Translations under genes and position numbers: made by a program
NCBI RefSeq assembly: GCF_005217615.1
Contig: NZ_SZNK01000001.1
Location: 577,501-641,500 of the forward strand
DNA: 64,000 bases
Origin: Brevibacillus antibioticus
GTDB lineage: Bacteria; Bacillota; Bacilli; Brevibacillales; Brevibacillaceae
Direction of reading: 5' to 3'
Shown here: piece after piece, positions 63,370-64,000 of the stretch
Numbering within the stretch: position 1 is the stretch's first letter
Layout: the number at the start of each line of letters is the position of its first letter
The notes under the pieces: generated by a model
What the model saw: only the letters and a program-made list of their open reading frames with translations
Told to the model about the DNA's origin: nothing
Databases searched by the model: none

Positions 63370-64000
63370 TCAGCCTTCCCGTTCAAGCGGGGAGGTTTTT
63401 TCGTTGGTGGAAAGATACACGTACATGAATCCGGCACCGATTAAAAGGATGCCTGCGACAATGGTGAAAAGCATCGTGCCGCCATATTGCAATAAGACAA
63501 GGCTGCCTACGTACGGTCCGCACATGCGGGAAATATCCCAATGCGTTCCCGTAATCGCGAAGTACCGCCCGCGCATCGTTACAGGTGATATCCGTGTGAC
63601 GAAGGCCATCAAATGAGTCAGACCAATACTTTCTCCGATAACGAGCAACACTTGCAAGGCGAGAAGGACTGGTACGTTGTCGATGAACGCGTAGCCTAAG
63701 GATACGATGAGAAAGCAAATGTACGAGCCGCTAATTAACAAGCGAGCGGGCAAGTGCTGAGTCCATTTGACGAGCAAATACTCGAACAGGAGCAACAGGC
63801 CTCCTTTTACCGCAATGAGCAAGGCAAGTGTTTGCAAATAGTCTGGCAGCGTGTATTTCAGATGAAGCTGGAGATTCGTCTCGGTTTGCGCGTAAAACAG
63901 ACTGATGGGCAAAGACAGCATCATAATGGCAAGGGCTGGTCGATAAACCTGCCAGGAGCCGCGTGAACGTACGTCTACTGCTTCTTCGACGGGAGCTTCT
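63370..64000 (-). CDS. MFS transporter, C-terminal part (gene continues past the window)
   Basis: At least 209 residues of a major facilitator, with six helices: the second half of the protein. The frame remains open to the window edge (EEAVDVRSRGSWQVYRPALA lies upstream of the first Met), so this is a partial gene, not a short one. SPVTMRGRYFAITGTHWDIS is typical of the MDR-like group. It is related to the MFS protein at 48.4 kb. Confidence 0.85.
   Translation of the reverse strand, partial: EAPVEEAVDVRSRGSWQVYRPALAIMMLSLPISLFYAQTETNLQLHLKYTLPDYLQTLALLIAVKGGLLLLFEYLLVKWTQHLPARLLISGSYICFLIVSLGYAFIDNVPVLLALQVLLVIGESIGLTHLMAFVTRISPVTMRGRYFAITGTHWDISRMCGPYVGSLVLLQYGGTMLFTIVAGILLIGAGFMYVYLSTNEKTSPLEREG
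63374..63401 (+). terminator. terminator after the ABC importer operon
   Basis: Stem CCTTCCCG/CGGGGAGG (one T-G pair) and T6. It overlaps the last codons of the converging MFS gene. Confidence 0.82.

Overview
The window looks like a chromosome segment from a spore-forming Gram-positive bacterium of the Brevibacillus/Paenibacillus type. Evidence: strong GGAGG ribosome sites, frequent GTG/TTG starts, an alpha/beta-type small acid-soluble spore protein (SASP), a spoVA-type operon, SleB, a YtfI-YtfJ pair, YhaM and YtnP. Brevibacillus is my best guess, from overall protein character; I could not run a database comparison. No insertion sequence, prophage or CRISPR array was seen. Layout: 1-2.4 kb holds the 3' end of a 23S rRNA, followed directly (no 5S) by 15 tRNA genes, with a second promoter inside the tRNA array. 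2.6-6.5 kb: a sporulation-type histidine kinase, a TerC-family exporter and a YkoP/YkoN-like glycolipid glycosyltransferase pair. 6.5-13.1 kb is a sporulation/germination block: SASP, DUF1657, YetF-like DUF421 protein with a fused DUF1657 copy, SpoVAC, SpoVAD, SpoVAE, SleB, a 3D-domain cell-wall protein, and YtfI and YtfJ/GerW. 13-22 kb: a FliD-like orphan, pyruvate carboxylase, thiol peroxidase, a TetR-MBL pair behind a triple operator, and a pseudouridine synthase. 22-25 kb: a homogentisate catabolic operon behind a long structured leader. 25-34 kb is mostly housekeeping: a TetR-controlled luciferase-like monooxygenase, Map, NadE, MBL hydrolase, DedA, DUF1232 and YhaM. 34-44 kb: a YcdB-type secreted protein, an unusual three-gene operon (winged-helix-like/coiled-coil protein, a short paralogue of its tail, and a SEC-C protein containing a recombinase-like core-binding region without a catalytic domain), an Fsr-type MFS exporter, a PfkB kinase and an LCP cell-wall ligase. 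44-53 kb: an old-yellow-enzyme/dienoyl-CoA reductase, a YtnP-type quorum-quenching lactonase and an MFS exporter, with the same palindrome at both ends; then an SGNH esterase, an ABC-2 transporter and a small-multidrug-export protein. 53-64 kb: a GNAT enzyme with an odd start, an XPB-sigma-antisigma group, a CNNM/CorC transporter, a TrpXYZ-like ABC importer with two binding proteins, and a truncated MFS gene at the window edge. The most interesting candidates are the 35.8-39.3 kb operon, the spoVA-type operon with its internal domain duplication, the shared palindromes at 44.76 and 48.31 kb, and the structured leader at 22.2-22.6 kb. All are sequence readings without searches or folding software.
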